DNA of 64,000 bases, from contig NC_081412.1 in NCBI RefSeq assembly GCF_030272615.1, forward strand, positions 18,639,932 to 18,703,931, in the 5' to 3' direction. Source of the DNA: Cryptomeria japonica (lineage: Eukaryota; Streptophyta; Pinopsida; Cupressales; Cupressaceae). The translations under genes were made by a program, and so were the position numbers. Below the pieces are notes generated by a model. The model ran no database searches, was not told where the DNA came from, and was given only the letters and a program-made list of their open reading frames with translations. Below are positions 10,665-23,967 of this stretch, piece after piece (position 1 is the first letter of the stretch; every line of letters begins with the position of its first letter).

Positions 10665-12830
10665 GCTGTATAGAGCATCAGGCTCCAATACATAATAGAA
10701 AAACACCAAAAACATTCAGATAAATGTCCTGAAGAAAATACAAAAAAAATCAAAATAGTAAAGAAAAATCATGCATCCAAACGATGAGCAACCACTCCAG
10801 TGGCACCTTTGGTAAGTGCGATGGTGAACTTGTAAAAGATATGGATCCATTTTCTTTCAAACTTGTTGTGATCACATCCATTGCATCCATTCATTCATCA
10901 TTCAAGCCATGACTTATTATTGATTTACAATCAGGGATAGCCCTTCATGTGTCTTGCATCTTGATTTTTTATAGTGCTATCTAAACTATGGGAAATGACT
11001 CTTAAGCCTATTGATGGAAGTGGATTCTGTAATACTTATGATTCATTAAGCTCTTCATTCAAAACTGACTCACAAAAATCAAAAAAATTCAAAAAAATGA
11101 CTCACAAAATCCAAAAACATTCAAAACACTCACAAAATTCAAAAACATGGAAAACACATCAAAACCATTGTACATACACATCACAAACAAACATCAAACA
11201 AACATTTTGAGCTACTCAAAACAATGACAACTTATCAAATCAACCAAACAATCAAACATCCACACACAAACTGTCTTAACAAGGATTGCATCCTTCCTTA
11301 CCAAAACAAAGACATGATAACATTTTCTTTGACAAGAAAATTTTGTTTAAGCTCTCAAGTACATGGTCGGTTTGATGAGTTATTTATGCATTCATATCAG
11401 GTTCCTACGCTACTCTGGGATATCCACAAATGATTAGAGTAGCCAAGATGGTCCCTAACTATCGTTTGTTTATTGTCTGCAAATTGTTCCAATGAAGTTC
11501 TGGGGCATGTACTAATGGTGTCTACATGGCAAGTTCACTAAGCTATGTGATCATATGAAAAAATATAGTTATGGATCACTATGGCTTACTGACTACAGCG
11601 TATACCTCGACCGTCTGTACATGAACCAGAATGGAGGGTCCATCATGTTTTATCTATACTTCTTGCTTCCAGGTATAATGCTCCAAACCTAGTTCCTACT
11701 GCCTCGTCCAAGATTGATACTACCATGCTAAATGATAAAAAATAAAGCACTATAGATCATCATTCCATCTCATCTGTATATATTGCATTTTGTTGCATTC
11801 CATCCATCCATACATTCATAATAGTTGCATATCATTCATACATAGTAATGAAAATGGAAGCATACTCTATTTTTTAAAATCTTCTTCCATAGGTCCTCCA
11901 TATCTTCTATCTAACATTGAATACCCCCCTCACCCTCCCTATTCAGGTCATCATCATAAATTGCATACCCTACATCATGTCCCATCAACCCAATCAAGCC
12001 ACATTCATCACCATCCATCTCTAACAGGGGGGGTTGCGTTTCCCATCCTAAGTCATCCTATAAGCAAGCTAGTTACTCTATCTACATAGGTACATCGACT
12101 CACACACACCTAGACTATCAACAGATACTCTGATCAAGTATCTTCGGGTCTCAACAGGTAATTGATTATGGCAAACCTAGACAAAAATAGGCATTTATCA
12201 TAATGACCTAGTCTCAACAGGGTTACTATGATTCACCACAACCATCCATCCCACGCACACACTATCAATTGATCAACCAATCAAACACAATCCAATGGAC
12301 AATTACATCAATCATCTAAGTCTCAACGAGTATTTTGCTTCATATACCTTGACCTCATCAGGAAATTACATCAATTGTCTAAGTAACCAACAGGTCACTT
12401 TGATTCACTTACTCAGACTTTATCTTGTCCAAGCAAACAACTGACATCAACTGTCATGCTTTGACTCAACCAGGGCAACTAAACCGATTGTACCAGATTG
12501 TCCAACCAACTTTGATCAATTGTGTAGTATCAATCAAAAGTACAACACCACATTTGCACTATATCTCCTACATGACCTAAGGGTACTCATTGGCTTGTCA
12601 TTTCTCTGTATTCACTCCGTTTTCTTCCATTCTTTCACCGTTATTGCTAATTTCTTCTATTCTACCTCCCCTCCACTTTTCGTCCTTTTTTGAGAGATCG
12701 CTCAATTTTTTAAATTTTTTTGGCCCATCTCTCGAGGAGGCATACCACCCATTAAATTAACTTTTATGGGGAATATTTCTTCACACCTATTTTTCTTTCT
12801 TTGAAACGATGTGATAAACTACACCATCTC
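10665..12830 (+). other. long 3' noncoding region of element 1
   Basis: No coding potential. An A-rich block at 11,060-11,230 repeats short units such as ttcaaaaaca. At 12,110-12,440 a loose unit containing 'acatcaattgtctaagtctcaa' recurs. The same order of features is present at 46,780-48,460 in element 2, for example 'gatatccacaa.tgattagagt' at 11,420 and 47,285. It is a family-specific 3' untranslated region between integrase and polypurine tract. Confidence 0.7.
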
Positions 12831-12843
12831 AAAGAGGGGCAAA
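12831..12843 (+). other. polypurine tract of element 1
   Basis: AAAGAGGGGCAAA directly before the LTR start TGTAGTCACA. The same tract precedes the element 2 3' LTR (48,462-48,474) and, on the minus strand, the G2 LTR (59,372-59,385). Confidence 0.85.
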
Positions 12844-14348
12844 TGTAGTCACATAAATCTGTCCATTTAATTAAATGAATATTTACTATTTATTACATTA
12901 ATAAATCCACTAGCCAACAGTTAATTAAATTAACATTTAATTAATTCATCTTCAATCATTCTCCTATTAATTAAATAAATTATTCAAATTATTTTAATTA
13001 ATTCATTAAACCAAATTCACAATCAATTAAATGAATAAATCCTATTTATTTAATTTAATTCACTTTCCTCTTTTAAATAAATAATTAAAACATTTATTTA
13101 AATCATTAAATCCCCCCCACTTGCATTCTCCTACAAATGCAAGTTGCAACCACAATTGAAATAAATTAATTTTATTTTAATTTAAATCCTATTTTCCCTC
13201 ACCCACCAAACCTACTTGCAATCCTAAAACCCCTTCTAGACCCTTCTAACCACTTTCTAATCATTCCTTTTTAGCCTAATCTATCCCCTAATTATTGTCA
13301 CATTCCTAAGCAACTTGAAGTCACTTCTCAAAGCCTTCAAAGTCTTTGAAAAACATTTAATGCTTTAAGTGTTCAACAAGCTAACCCCTAAAGTCTTCCA
13401 AACCACTAATGGCTCTTACATGACCATTAATGGCTCTTACATAACCATTTATGGTTAACTCAACTCACCAACATGGTTAGAGACTTTCCCTTTAACTCAA
13501 CCTCCATTTGACTCATGGGTCTCTTCAAGCATTTATTGCTTTGACCATGGTTATCCTCACTAACTCTTGCACAAGAGTTTATCCTTTGGATAAAGACATT
13601 ATTTATTGGATAATGGTTTTATTCTTTCAACTCAACATTAACCTTACCTCCCAAGTTAACCTTCAAGTCATGTCAAGTATTTAATGCTTATTCCCTCTCC
13701 TCTCAACCCATCCCTTGTTGACATTTGTCATCTTGGGATTGGATTGAAAGCCCTCACATGGATCATCCATCTTGGCCCTTGTTGAGATTACTCAATCTCA
13801 ACCATCCACTACTCCATTTTACCTATAAATAGAGCTCACATTCTTGATTTTTAGTTCCTCAAGAATTCTCAAGCACATCTATGATCCTGAAATCTTGTAT
13901 GTATCTAATTTATAGTGAAATTTAGAGAGAATTTAGCATAATCATCTACATTTGTCTTTTTGGGCTAAAATTAACATTAGATAATTAGATAATATCTCAT
14001 TTTAGCTTGTTCACATTTGCATTCTCATAATCATCCATTCTACAATATTGATCCTCCATAAGACATCCAAAATGGTGCAAAAAGCTACTGAGAGCTACAC
14101 TCATTTGCGAACTTGGAGAGGAGAGGAACAAGGGAGGAGTAGCTACAAACATGGTGGAGGGCATTTTGAGATGTCTTATTGCATTTCTTAGATTCATCAA
14201 GCTTTCTATTTTATGTTTTGTGTCTCTCTTGATATGCTTGCTTAGGATAGTGTTTGATTTGTGATTTCTAACACTAACACTTGATTTATTTCTTGTGTGT
14301 TTGTGTTCATCTTGACAATATCCTAACAATCCTTTTTGCAGAGCATCA
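12844..14348 (+). repeat. 3' LTR of Gypsy element 1
   Basis: Starts TGTAGTCACA after the polypurine tract and ends at GAGCATCA, about 1.5 kb. U3 begins with AT-rich, palindrome-prone DNA (12,880-13,110), then a segment shared with the other LTRs of the family. TATAAATAG lies at 13,824-13,832. The U5 end 'cctttttgcagagcatca' matches the minus-strand LTR end at 1,951. No 5' partner is visible, since the element is truncated at 7,862. Confidence 0.8.
13824..13832 (+). promoter_or_regulatory. LTR TATA box of element 1
   Basis: TATAAATAG followed by AGCTCA; the identical core is found in the element 2 LTR. It probably marks the U3/R promoter. Confidence 0.65.
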
Positions 14349-15661
14349 ATTGGTAATAAAAAATAAAACATGAACATCATTAGAAAATAATTCCACACAT
14401 GAACACCATAATTTTTGATGTGGAAATCCAAATGGGAAAAACCACGGTGGGAGTTGGTACCCAAAAATGTTTTGTACTCTTTTGAAGTACACCCTGTTAG
14501 GAGCTCACAATATGCCCGGTTAGGAAAATACCTTGTTAGGAGTCACCTGATCAAGGGATTTACCTATCACTCCAGCTAGGAGCTTAATGATCTATTAGGA
14601 TCAACCTCGTGAGAGGATTTACCACCCTTTTTGAGAGCTGCCTTGTTAGGGGACTTACATGTTTAAGGCCAGTTAGGACCTACTCGGTTAAGGGATTTAA
14701 GTTGTTGTAACTGTTAGGGAACAACAATGAAAAAGTGATCTATTACTTGCACTTCTTAGCATGCTAAATCAGATCCAATTATGCACAACTCTCTGGAACT
14801 CTCAGACAGATCTCAATCTTCTCTTGGATGACTCAATTCATTCTTCTAAGACCACCAACACATAAAACATCAACTGTGTCATCCTAGATAGACATCACAA
14901 CTAGGTTGGCCAATAAACCCTAATTACATCTTGAAATTACAATACAGATCATATCAGATCATCATCCAAATTATTACAACAATTTACAATGCAATATCAA
15001 CTGTTGGTTGATCATAAGTTATCACAAAAATCTGATCTATACCAAAGTCAAAATCTCAAAACACTCCACTAAGCATTTCATAGTTTCCCAAGAAATTTGT
15101 CCTTGAATCACACCAAAACAACATTCAAATCATCTACGCGGGTTGTGTCAGGTTACCTCCTTCATGTAGACTCACTGTCAATTACTGTCATATCAAAAAT
15201 CATTACCAATTGAATGGTTTCATCACTGGTCCTTAAACCCTACTAAAACCTTAGCAAAACTTCATCAGAAATTCAAAACATGCCTTCTGGTAAACATCAC
15301 AGGATGTAGTTTCGATCACATACTCAAATCCATCATAAAATCTTATATTTCAAATTGCAAATCACTAATCATCACCAATCACCTGATTCAATCAAAACAT
15401 CTCTGCTTTATCGGTTGAAGTCCTAATTCATAGTCTTGTTGGTAAACCCTATCAAACTCTAGCTCTGGTAGACCAAATCACTTAGCCAACAAATCAAACA
15501 TCAAGAACCATCTGTAAACATCATCAAATATCAGTTGACACTAGTTTCCATCAATGACAGCACAAATAACTGATCATGTCAACTATCCATAACTTCTACC
15601 TAGTCACTCATCTTCAGTTGTCATGTTCTCATTTATATCAGTTATGCCAATCATGCCAACA
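14349..15661 (-). repeat. unassigned repeat DNA, partly Copia-LTR-like
   Basis: No coding motifs on either strand. The phrase 'aaaccacggtggga' near 14,440 followed by repeated 'gttagga' blocks (14,500-14,720) resembles the R/U5 part of the minus-strand copia-ended LTRs at 34,078 and 39,972, so a minus-oriented Copia LTR fragment is the best guess. Ends are not identifiable. Confidence 0.3.
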
Positions 15662-15743
15662 CATTGTAGGAAACATATATTCGTAGGACATGATAGGACA
15701 TCCATTGTAGGAAAGATATATCCATAGGACATGATATCTGATG
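15662..15743. repeat. 41-bp direct tandem duplication
   Basis: Two copies of a unit beginning CATTGTAGGAAA and ending near TAGGACATGATA, starting at 15,662 and 15,703, with a few substitutions. Function unknown. Confidence 0.8.
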
Positions 15744-15839
15744 AGGAGCATGTTTTAGGAACAATGAATCCATAGAGGCATGTTGTTTGATAAAGATATA
15801 AAAACTGATAGGCAGCTGATTGACAAGGTTGCAAACTAG

Positions 15840-17116
15840 CTTGGTAGTTTATTTGTTTATGCATGATTTGTTAAGCTCATTGTTTTGATTGTGCTTGTTC
15901 AAAGTGTTTATGTCTTAGCAAAAGATAGTTTATTGCAAATTTTAGATTTTTGAAAAAATATTTTGATTTTTTAAAATTTTGTTTTTTAGATTTTTAAAAG
16001 TTTTTCAGTTTATATTTTTTAAGTTTTTTTTTTTGGATTTTTAAAAGTTTTTTTTTTAATTTTATTTTTTGAAGTTTTTAAATTTTTTTTGGATTTTTAA
16101 ATGTTTTTTTTTTTTTTTGGGGATTTTTAATTTAATTTAATTTTTTTGGGATTTTTACAGTTTTTTTCATTTTTTTTGGATTTCTAAAATTTCTTCACAC
16201 CATTGAGTGAGGTATAAGACATGTATCAAAATTTATTCTCAACCAAGATGTAACTATTTGCCACTAGTGTCTAACAAGGCATAAGGCATTATGATTGGAT
16301 GAAAGGATTGGTAAGAGGGATGTGGATAAGTGAACTATGGAGGCAACTTATTAGGGAATTAAGGCTGATTTGGTTTTCAAGGACTATCTCACGATGGGAT
16401 AACATGTTTATTCAAGCTAAGGAACTAGATATGGCAATGTACAGTGTTAGCATGGTGCATTGGGGTCCAATGGAATGGACAAGTCAAGAGGGTTTTTTTT
16501 TCTCTTTTTTTAACATGTTTTGCATTTTATGTCCTTAGTTTGATCAAAGATCAAGAGATGGAGATGATAGAGATAGGAAAAAGATAGGATAAGAAAGATA
16601 ATAGGTGAATTTGGATGATGGGAGTAACAAATGGGTAACATAATAGACATAAATTGAAAGGTGTGGATAAGGTGTAGCAAAAGGGATGAATGATGCTTAT
16701 GGAGATCGCTAACCTTGTCAAGATCAAAGATGGAAAAAGGAGGAATATGGAGATAGATAGGGTGAATGAGGTCCATAATGGAAACTATGAGATATAATGG
16801 TGGATAAGGTAGATGGAAAGTATGGATGAAACTTGCCTTGAAGTGTAGAGTGCAAGAAGAAATAGATTACACATGATGTCTGTTTGTCAAGTATTCATCA
16901 TGGTACATGCCTAAGGCACTACAAGAAGTGGTTTTCACCATTAAAATAATGGTCTTTACTTTTTTTTCTCTTTTTTTTATGTGTGTCACAAGGTGCTTGT
17001 TTGCCAGGTTTTCACCAAAGTGACGATTTTTTTTAAAGATGAAGTATGCATGATAGGAGATGGAACAAGGACTCAAGAATCTTGTTATGCTTTAGATGGT
17101 ACCCTTGAAAGATGTG
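15840..17116 (-). mobile_element. 3' noncoding region of element G1
   Basis: Aligns by eye with 60,600-61,950 in G2: 'tttatgcatgattt' (15,855; 60,620), a T-rich block (15,950-16,190; 60,760-61,222), 'agtgtctaacaaggc' (16,266; 61,240), and 'cttgtcaagatcaaag' (16,711; 61,686). No gene is seen. G1's own 3' LTR is not found to the left, so the 3' end of G1 was lost before or at a junction between 15,740 and 15,840. Confidence 0.65.
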
Positions 17117-18720
17117 CTAAAATAGACTATGTCTATTGAAAATATGGTTAAAGATGTTGGTAGGATAATGGTAAAGGGAGATGAAATGGATGATCTCAAG
17201 ATGGAATGTGGTAAGGATTGGATGGGAGGAATGGAAGGATAGAAAATAGGTGTTGAATAATGGATGGGACATTGGAAAATTTGTGTAGGGGTGAATGGAA
17301 ATGTTGGAAAGATCCACATTGGCACAAACCTTGAGGGGTGATGGAATGGTGGAGGAAAAATGGATTTTGAAGTTTGAGATCATGGTGGAAAAGTGGATGA
17401 GGATTTTGGCATATAAGGACCCAAAATGGATGAAGGAGATGATGGGGGATTTAAGGTAGTGTATTTTGGGAGATGTTTAGGGGGAGGAGTGAAGGAAGCC
17501 CTTAGAATGACAAACTTTGATGCCAATTTTTATTTTTCTTTTGGATGCATGTCTTGTATGGGTAACTTGGAAATCTACATGGTTTTTATTTTTTCTTTCC
17601 TTTGTGGTTCTTTGGAATCATTGCTTCTATGAGAAACTTAAGAATCCACATGGCTTTTGATTTTTCTTTTTGCCTAATGGGCCTTAGTGGCTTTTTATTT
17701 TGATTTTGGATCAAATTTTGCTTTATTTTTCCATGTCTTTTAAATGAGACATGTTGATCTTTGGATATATTTTGAGTTTATGAATTTTGTTGCTCATATC
17801 CAATTTTCTTCCAAAATAATTGGGATTCATGGGTGGATAGCAATGATATGGAGGTATTTTGGATGAGTTCATCAAGGTATATAGTTGGAATGTTCTTAAG
17901 GATGTGTGGCTTTGTTGGCCTTGATTTTGGTAGGATAAGTGGATTTTGAGCTAGAGGTGATATGAATAGTGGATGGTGGGAGATAAAGACCCAAGATAGA
18001 TGGAAGGAATGAAGGCTTTAGTTTTGGGGTATAAGGACCTAAGATGGATGGAAGGGATGAAGGGGAATCTACATTTTTGGGGTTAGATAGAGGAATGTGA
18101 GACTTAGTATGGATTCCAACTTCTTGAGAGTGAGCTATATAGCCAAGGCCATGATTAAATTTTCTTTTATATCAAGGGGTTCTAATATACCTTGTTCATG
18201 GATGACTAGCCCTTTTCCTTGATAATGCATGCTTTGACAAATATTTTTAGCAATGGGATACTTTTTGCTTTTGAAACATGATGCGAGTCCATTTTGAGGA
18301 GGATATAATATGGAAGGAATGATAAGGTCATGGAGTAAACCTGATTTTATGGAAGTGGATGAACCAAATTCATATGTAAGAGGTTCATGAATAGCTAAAA
18401 TAGGGGTGGTGGGATCTTGAGGAGGATTAGGATCATGAGGGAGATTCAGAGCATGAGGGGGATTTGGAGGATTATGACAAGGAGATGAAGGGATAGTTTG
18501 ATCTTGACATGGAAGAGGAACATTGGATGGAATGGAAAGGGTGCTTTACTCTTGATTTTGAATAGGATCATTGGAAAAGAAGGAAGGGATATCATGATCT
18601 TTCGTAGGAAGGGGATTATGAGTGGTACTTGGAAGGATACTTTTCTTTTGAGATGGAAGGGGATCATCTTGAATGGATTAAAAAGGTATGGTGGGATCAT
18701 TATGAATGGAATAAAAAGGT
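17117..18720 (-). pseudogene. ORF-X of element G1, C-terminal part (unknown protein)
   Basis: Downstream (minus-strand) half of a large unrecognised frame, homologous to 62,150-63,530 in G2. Visible shared segments: DHDIPSFFSNDPIQNQE (18,570-18,620; G2 has DQDIPSILFDDPIESQE), the NPPHDPNPP-like stretch near 18,430, and SPLKVCANVDLSNISI near 17,320 (G2: SPLKVCANVDLAFISI). The protein is rich in Pro, Ser, Asp and Ile, with no membrane segment or catalytic motif I recognise. Several stops and frame changes make this copy inactive. The frame continues at 25,418 on the other side of copia 1. No RT, integrase or Gag domain is visible in it. Confidence 0.6.
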
Positions 18721-18725
18721 AATAG
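18721..18725 (+). other. left target-site duplication of copia 1
   Basis: AATAG directly before the LTR start; the right copy at 25,413-25,417 is AAAAG (one change). The uninterrupted paralogue in G2 has AATAG at 63,530-63,534 at the equivalent position. Confidence 0.75.
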
Positions 18726-19770
18726 TGTTAGTATTATGGATATCTTGCATTGGTTTTGTCATTGATGTCAACACTTATCCTTCTAGAGATATTTGGTTAT
18801 GATGAACCCACACATTATGTTAACTGGCATGTTCAGTGACTTATGCACAATCACCGGTATATTATTCATCGACACTGAGGATGACTTGTTATGATCTGGA
18901 GATCACTTGGTTTTGGTATTCAAGTTATTGGTCTAATCGGGTTGACATATTTGTTGTTACTGGAAAATTGATCTAGGTTATGGAATGACATGCATTATCT
19001 ATTCCAGATCAGCATGACACGTTATGGAGATGATTTAATTAATTGGATATTGTTGTAATTGTATTGAGTTGACATGATGCATCACATCTTGACTTATTTG
19101 TAATTGATTTAATTGTAATATTCTTGGTAAGCCGACCTACACATTTGGTCTTAGGCTTTGTTATATATGTAAGATCTCATTTGTGAGATAATGCAATAGG
19201 TAGAAGGATGGTAAATGGTTATGGTATTGTAACATGGTATGTGCAAATATTGAAGATCATATGAGCAGACCATAGACAAGGTTCAAGGAAGGTTTGAAGG
19301 TGATTATCATAGCTTAATCGGTACTGAATCCAACATTGGAGATGCTACTTTGAGCAGTACATTATCATTGGATTTAATCATCCAATTGTAGTTAGTGTGA
19401 CTCCTATTTTGTGATTGAGCAGTGAGCTCAGGCGGTTGGCCCTTCTGCATGTGCAGACCCCATTTGTACACACATACTATCTGCAATAGTATCATCTGAT
19501 TGTGGTAAGGTTTCTCATCATGGTTTTTCCCCTTATAAGGTTTCCACATACAAAACTCTGTGTTATGTGTTGTGGATGTTGTTTCTCTTTCTGTTCTATG
19601 CATTAAGTTTCACTGGTATTAATATTTACTGCTAATCTGTCTACCGACATTAAAGTTTAGTTTATCGGTATTAAGTATCAAGTTTGATCAAGTTATATTT
19701 GGGTTGAAATTAATTGAAAACTAATTCACCCTCCCCCCCCCCCACCCTCAGTTGCCTCCAGGGCCCAACA
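18726..19770 (+). repeat. 5' LTR of copia 1
   Basis: Starts TGTTAGTATTATGG and ends CCCAACA just before the primer-binding site; about 1,045 bp. It aligns along its length with 24,320-25,412. A TATA-like 'gttatatatgtaag' is at about 19,158. A poly-C run lies near 19,731-19,742, also present in the 3' copy near 25,377. Confidence 0.92.
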
Positions 19771-19771
19771 A

Positions 19772-19787
19772 TTGGTACCAGAGCTAA
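19772..19787 (+). other. primer-binding site of copia 1
   Basis: TTGGTACCAGAGCTAA differs by one base from the standard TTGGTATCAGAGC complement of initiator tRNA-Met used by most plant Copia elements. Confidence 0.85.
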
Positions 19788-19827
19788 GTCCTCTTTTTGC
19801 AGAAGTTTAACAATTTGAGAAGATTCT

Positions 19828-22800
19828 ATGGCAACTAACTTTTTCAGGAAAGACAGTCTGAAACTTGATGGAACTAACTATGGTATATGGAAGATCAGAA
19901 TGGAGACACATTTGAATTGCATTAGAAGAGACATATGGGATGTTACAAAGAATGGCTATGTTGATCCTTTACAAAATCAGCCTCATCCACCAACATTGGC
20001 TAAGGATCTAGAGAATGATTGCAAAGTAAGAGAAGCACTTCTGAGCGCATTGTCAGATCAACAAATCATGGGATTATCAGACCGATCTATTGCTAAAGCT
20101 ATTTGGGATAAATTGGAGAAATTGAATGAAGGTGATACCACTGTCAAAATTGCAAAATTGGAATGCTTCCGGGTCAGGTATGAAAACTTGAAAATGGAAG
20201 AAGATGAAACAATTTATGCTTTTATGGAAAGGGTTAATGAAATTGTTTTGGGAATACAATGTTGTGGAGGATCCTTGAGTGAAGATGAATTTGTTTCTAA
20301 AGTTTTAAGAGCATTGCCATCGGCATACAAAATGAAAGTAACTGCTATTAATGAGTTGACAACAATGCCTAATACATAAGTATCTAGAGATACCTCAGTT
20401 GGAAAACTTTCAGCATTTGAGCTTGAGGAATTTAGTCACGTTGCTACAATTAAGACATATTTAGCCTTCAAACCATCATCATCTGTAACATCATCATCAT
20501 CATTTGACAAATCTAATTGGAAAGCACTTTATGCAAGGGAACTTCAAGATATCAGGAGGGAAAATGAAGAATTGGAAGAACTTGAAGCACTATTTGCAAG
20601 GAAAATGCCTACAGGTCCTATTGGAAGTAATTATGAAGGTAAAGCATCATTTAAATATTTTAACTACAATAAAGTTGGTCATATGGCATCTAGATGTCCT
20701 GATAGACATGCAAGATTGAGAGAAGAAGCTAAAAGGAGATATAAACCTAACCTTGAATATCAAAGATACAAATTTAGGAAGAATAGAGACAAATCATGTT
20801 ACTATGCTGATGAAGGATTTACTGATGATTCTAATGAAAAACCGACAAATAATGGATGGGATTTTGTTGCAATAAAAGAAAATCAACCAACACCTAATGT
20901 TCCACTGGTAGAGTAGGCCCTCGCAGTTAAAATTGAAGAAAAGGATGAATGGATTATAGATTCTAGATGTTCACATCATATGACTGGTGATAAAAGTAAA
21001 TTCTTATCTTTTCAGGAATACAATGGAGGTCTAGTAAGATTTGGGGATGACAAAGCTTGTTTGATCAATGGAAAAGGCACTATATCTTTTGATGGTAGGC
21101 ACAATACTGACAACGTTTATTATGTTGAAGGTTTGAAGCATAATCTTTTGAGTGTTGGCCAATTAGTTGAAAAGGGATTTCAGTTATAGTTCAAGAATGG
21201 TAAATACAAAATCATGAACAAAACTGGTTTGGAGATTGCAACCGGTAATCAAACTAGAGGTAATATCTTTTGTTTGAATAACAATGAAAAGACATGCTTG
21301 ATTGCACATATTGATGAAAGTTGGTTATGGCATTAAAGACTTTGTCATGTGAATTTTGATTGCATTATAAAGATTAGTTCAACTAAGGCAGTAAGGGATT
21401 TACCTAGGATTGTGAAACCTCATAACCCAATATGTAAGGAATGTGAAATGGGAAAGCAAGTTAGAACAACTTTTAAGAGTATTTCTGAGAAATCCAACAA
21501 TGTTCTTGATTTAATCCATACTGACTTGTGTGGTCCGGCAGGAACAAGAAGTCTACAAGGAGATAGATACTTTATGCTAATCATTGATGATTATTCTAGA
21601 ATGTGTTGGGTTACTTTTCTTAGGGAGAAATCATAAGCTTTGGGGAAATTAAAACTATTCAAGGCAATGGTAGAGAATGAAACCGGTAAGAAAATCAAAT
21701 GTTTGAGATTAGATCAAGGAGGTGAATTTACATCTAAAGATTTTAATACATTTTGTGAAGTGAATGGAATTAGAAGACAACTATCAGCACCTTAGACACC
21801 TCAACAAAATGGAGCTATGGAAAGGAAGAACATAACTATTCTGGATGCAGCCAAAAGCATGATATTAGAAGCAAATCTATCTCGTGTGTACTCAAGAGAA
21901 GCAGTGAATACAACAATTTACACATTTAACAGAGTTCACATCAAAGGTGAAACCGGCAAGACCCCTTATGAACTTTGGTTTGGTAATACTCCTACTCTTA
22001 AATACTTTAGAATATTTGGAAGCAAATTCTATATTAGGAAAGATTGGTATATTGGTAAATTTGATCCTAGAAGTGATGAAGGAATATTTCTTGGTTATTC
22101 ATCTAAGAGAAAAGCATATAGATGTTTTAATAAAAGATTGTAGAAAATCATTAAGAGTGCAAATGTGAAGATAGATTAACACTTTAGAGGAAATTCAAGG
22201 TCTATGGATTCTAAACTGGTAGTTGAGATGATCATAAATGAACCTATATAGAGTGCATTGGTACATAATGTGGATCCAGTCACACCGGCATCAACAGAGA
22301 ATTCCACAGTGACTGAAGAATAGCAGCAAGTGAACACACCCGGGTATGTAAGATTGAATCAGTCCAAAAGTCAGATAATTGGGAATAAGTATCAAGGTGT
22401 TATGACAAGAGGAAGACTGTCAAATGAAGAGGTATGTTTAATTTCTCAAATTGAACCAGCATTTGTTATTGAGGCATGTGAACATAAACATTAGATTAAA
22501 GCTATGGAAGATAAATTAGAACAAATTGAGAAGAACAATACATGGACATTGGTTCCCCAACCTAAAGACAAAAATGTAATTGGAACTAAATGGGTATTCA
22601 GAAATAAACTTAATGAAGATGGTAAGGTAATCAGAAAACAAAGAAGATTAGTGTGTAAAGGATATTCATAGAAAGAGGGAATTGATGTAGCTAGAATTGA
22701 GGCAGTTACATTATTTATTGTATTTGCAGCCCACAAGAACTATAAAGTATATCAAATGGATGTAAAATGTGCATTCTTGAATGGTGATCTTGAAGAGGAA

Positions 22801-23967
22801 GTTTACAATGAACAACCTGATGGACTTTCATTGACAAATGATAAAGATATGGTTTGCAGATTAAGGAAAGCTTTGTATGGATTGAAGCAAGCTCCTAGAG
22901 CTTAGTATGCTAGATTGGACAAATATCTTTTGAAGCTTGGTTACACTAAAGGTAATGTTGACAACAACTTATATTTCAAAGTGACTAATGAAGACATCTT
23001 TGTTATTGAAGTTTTTGTTGATGATATCATTTTTGGAGGAGAATATGGATTGTGTAAAGACTTTGCTAATAAGATGTAGGAACAATTTGAAATGTATATG
23101 ATTGGGGAGATACAATTATTTTTAGGATTACATATTTCACAAACTGATAAAGGTATATTCATATGTCAAACAAAGTACTTGAAGGAACTACTGGAAAAAT
23201 TTGGTATAGAAAACTCTAAACTGATAAGTACTCCTATGACTCCAACTGATAAATTGACATTGAAGGATGATTCAACTCCTAATAATTTGACAAGATACAA
23301 ATCTATGATTGGAGGTTTACTGTATTTGACACAAAAAAGACCTAATATAATGAATGCAACATGTATTATTTCAAAATTTCAAAGTAATCCTAAAGAAAAT
23401 CATGAATCAGTAGTGAAAAGGATTTTTCGGTATCTACAAGGCACAACAAATCTTGGTTTATGGTATCCTACGGATGAAATTTTTGGTTTATGTGCATACA
23501 CCAATGCAAATTGGTTAGGAGATGTAGATGATAGAAAGAGAACCACCGAGGGGACAATATTTCTTGGTAGCAGATTGATTTCATGGTTGAGCAAGAAACA
23601 AAGTTGTACATCATTATCAATAGCAGAATCAGAATATGTTGGAGCAACAACTAACTATACTCAGGTATTATGGATTAAGCAAATGTTGAAGGACATAAAG
23701 GTAAAATGCAAAGAACCTATAATAATTTATTGTGATAATTTAGTAGCAATTGATATATCTAAGAATCCGGTATTTCACTTTAAAACTAAACATGTTTCTA
23801 TCAAATATAATTTTCTGAAAGAGAATTTTGAATCAAAAGAAGTGAGATTGGTTTATGTGAATACTAAAGAGCAGATTGCAGATATCTTTACTAAGCCTTT
23901 GCCTAGGGAAACTTTTGAATATCTCAAAGAGCAACTTGGGGTAATACCCTCACCGGTAGAGACTTAG
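19828..23967 (+). pseudogene. Ty1/copia gag-pol polyprotein, single frame with many nonsense codons
   Basis: Starts MATNFFRKDSLKLDGTNYG; this start lies 41 bp after the PBS. 1,380 codons stay in one frame with no frameshift, broken by 14 stops, 10 of them TAG. Domains in order: Gag (19,828-20,600), zinc knuckle near 20,660 with both leading Cys changed to Tyr, protease (IIDSRCSHHMTG, 20,950; DSG is now DSR), GAG-pre-integrase, integrase with D (IHTDLCGP), D (RLDQGGEF) and E (MERKN) present, RT with [11 protein letters not shown] and FVDD (23,010), RNase H (23,480-23,900; the DADW-type Asp is Asn). Order PR-INT-RT-RH is diagnostic of Copia. The natural terminator is TAG at 23,965. Confidence 0.95.

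Noticed and set aside
13997-14464. 155-codon minus-strand ORF
   Set aside because: It lies across the U5 end of the element 1 LTR and flanking DNA; no domain, and the LTR assignment explains the sequence.
15604-15864. 86-codon minus-strand ORF
   Set aside because: It spans a 41-bp tandem duplication and has no homologue in the G2 copy.
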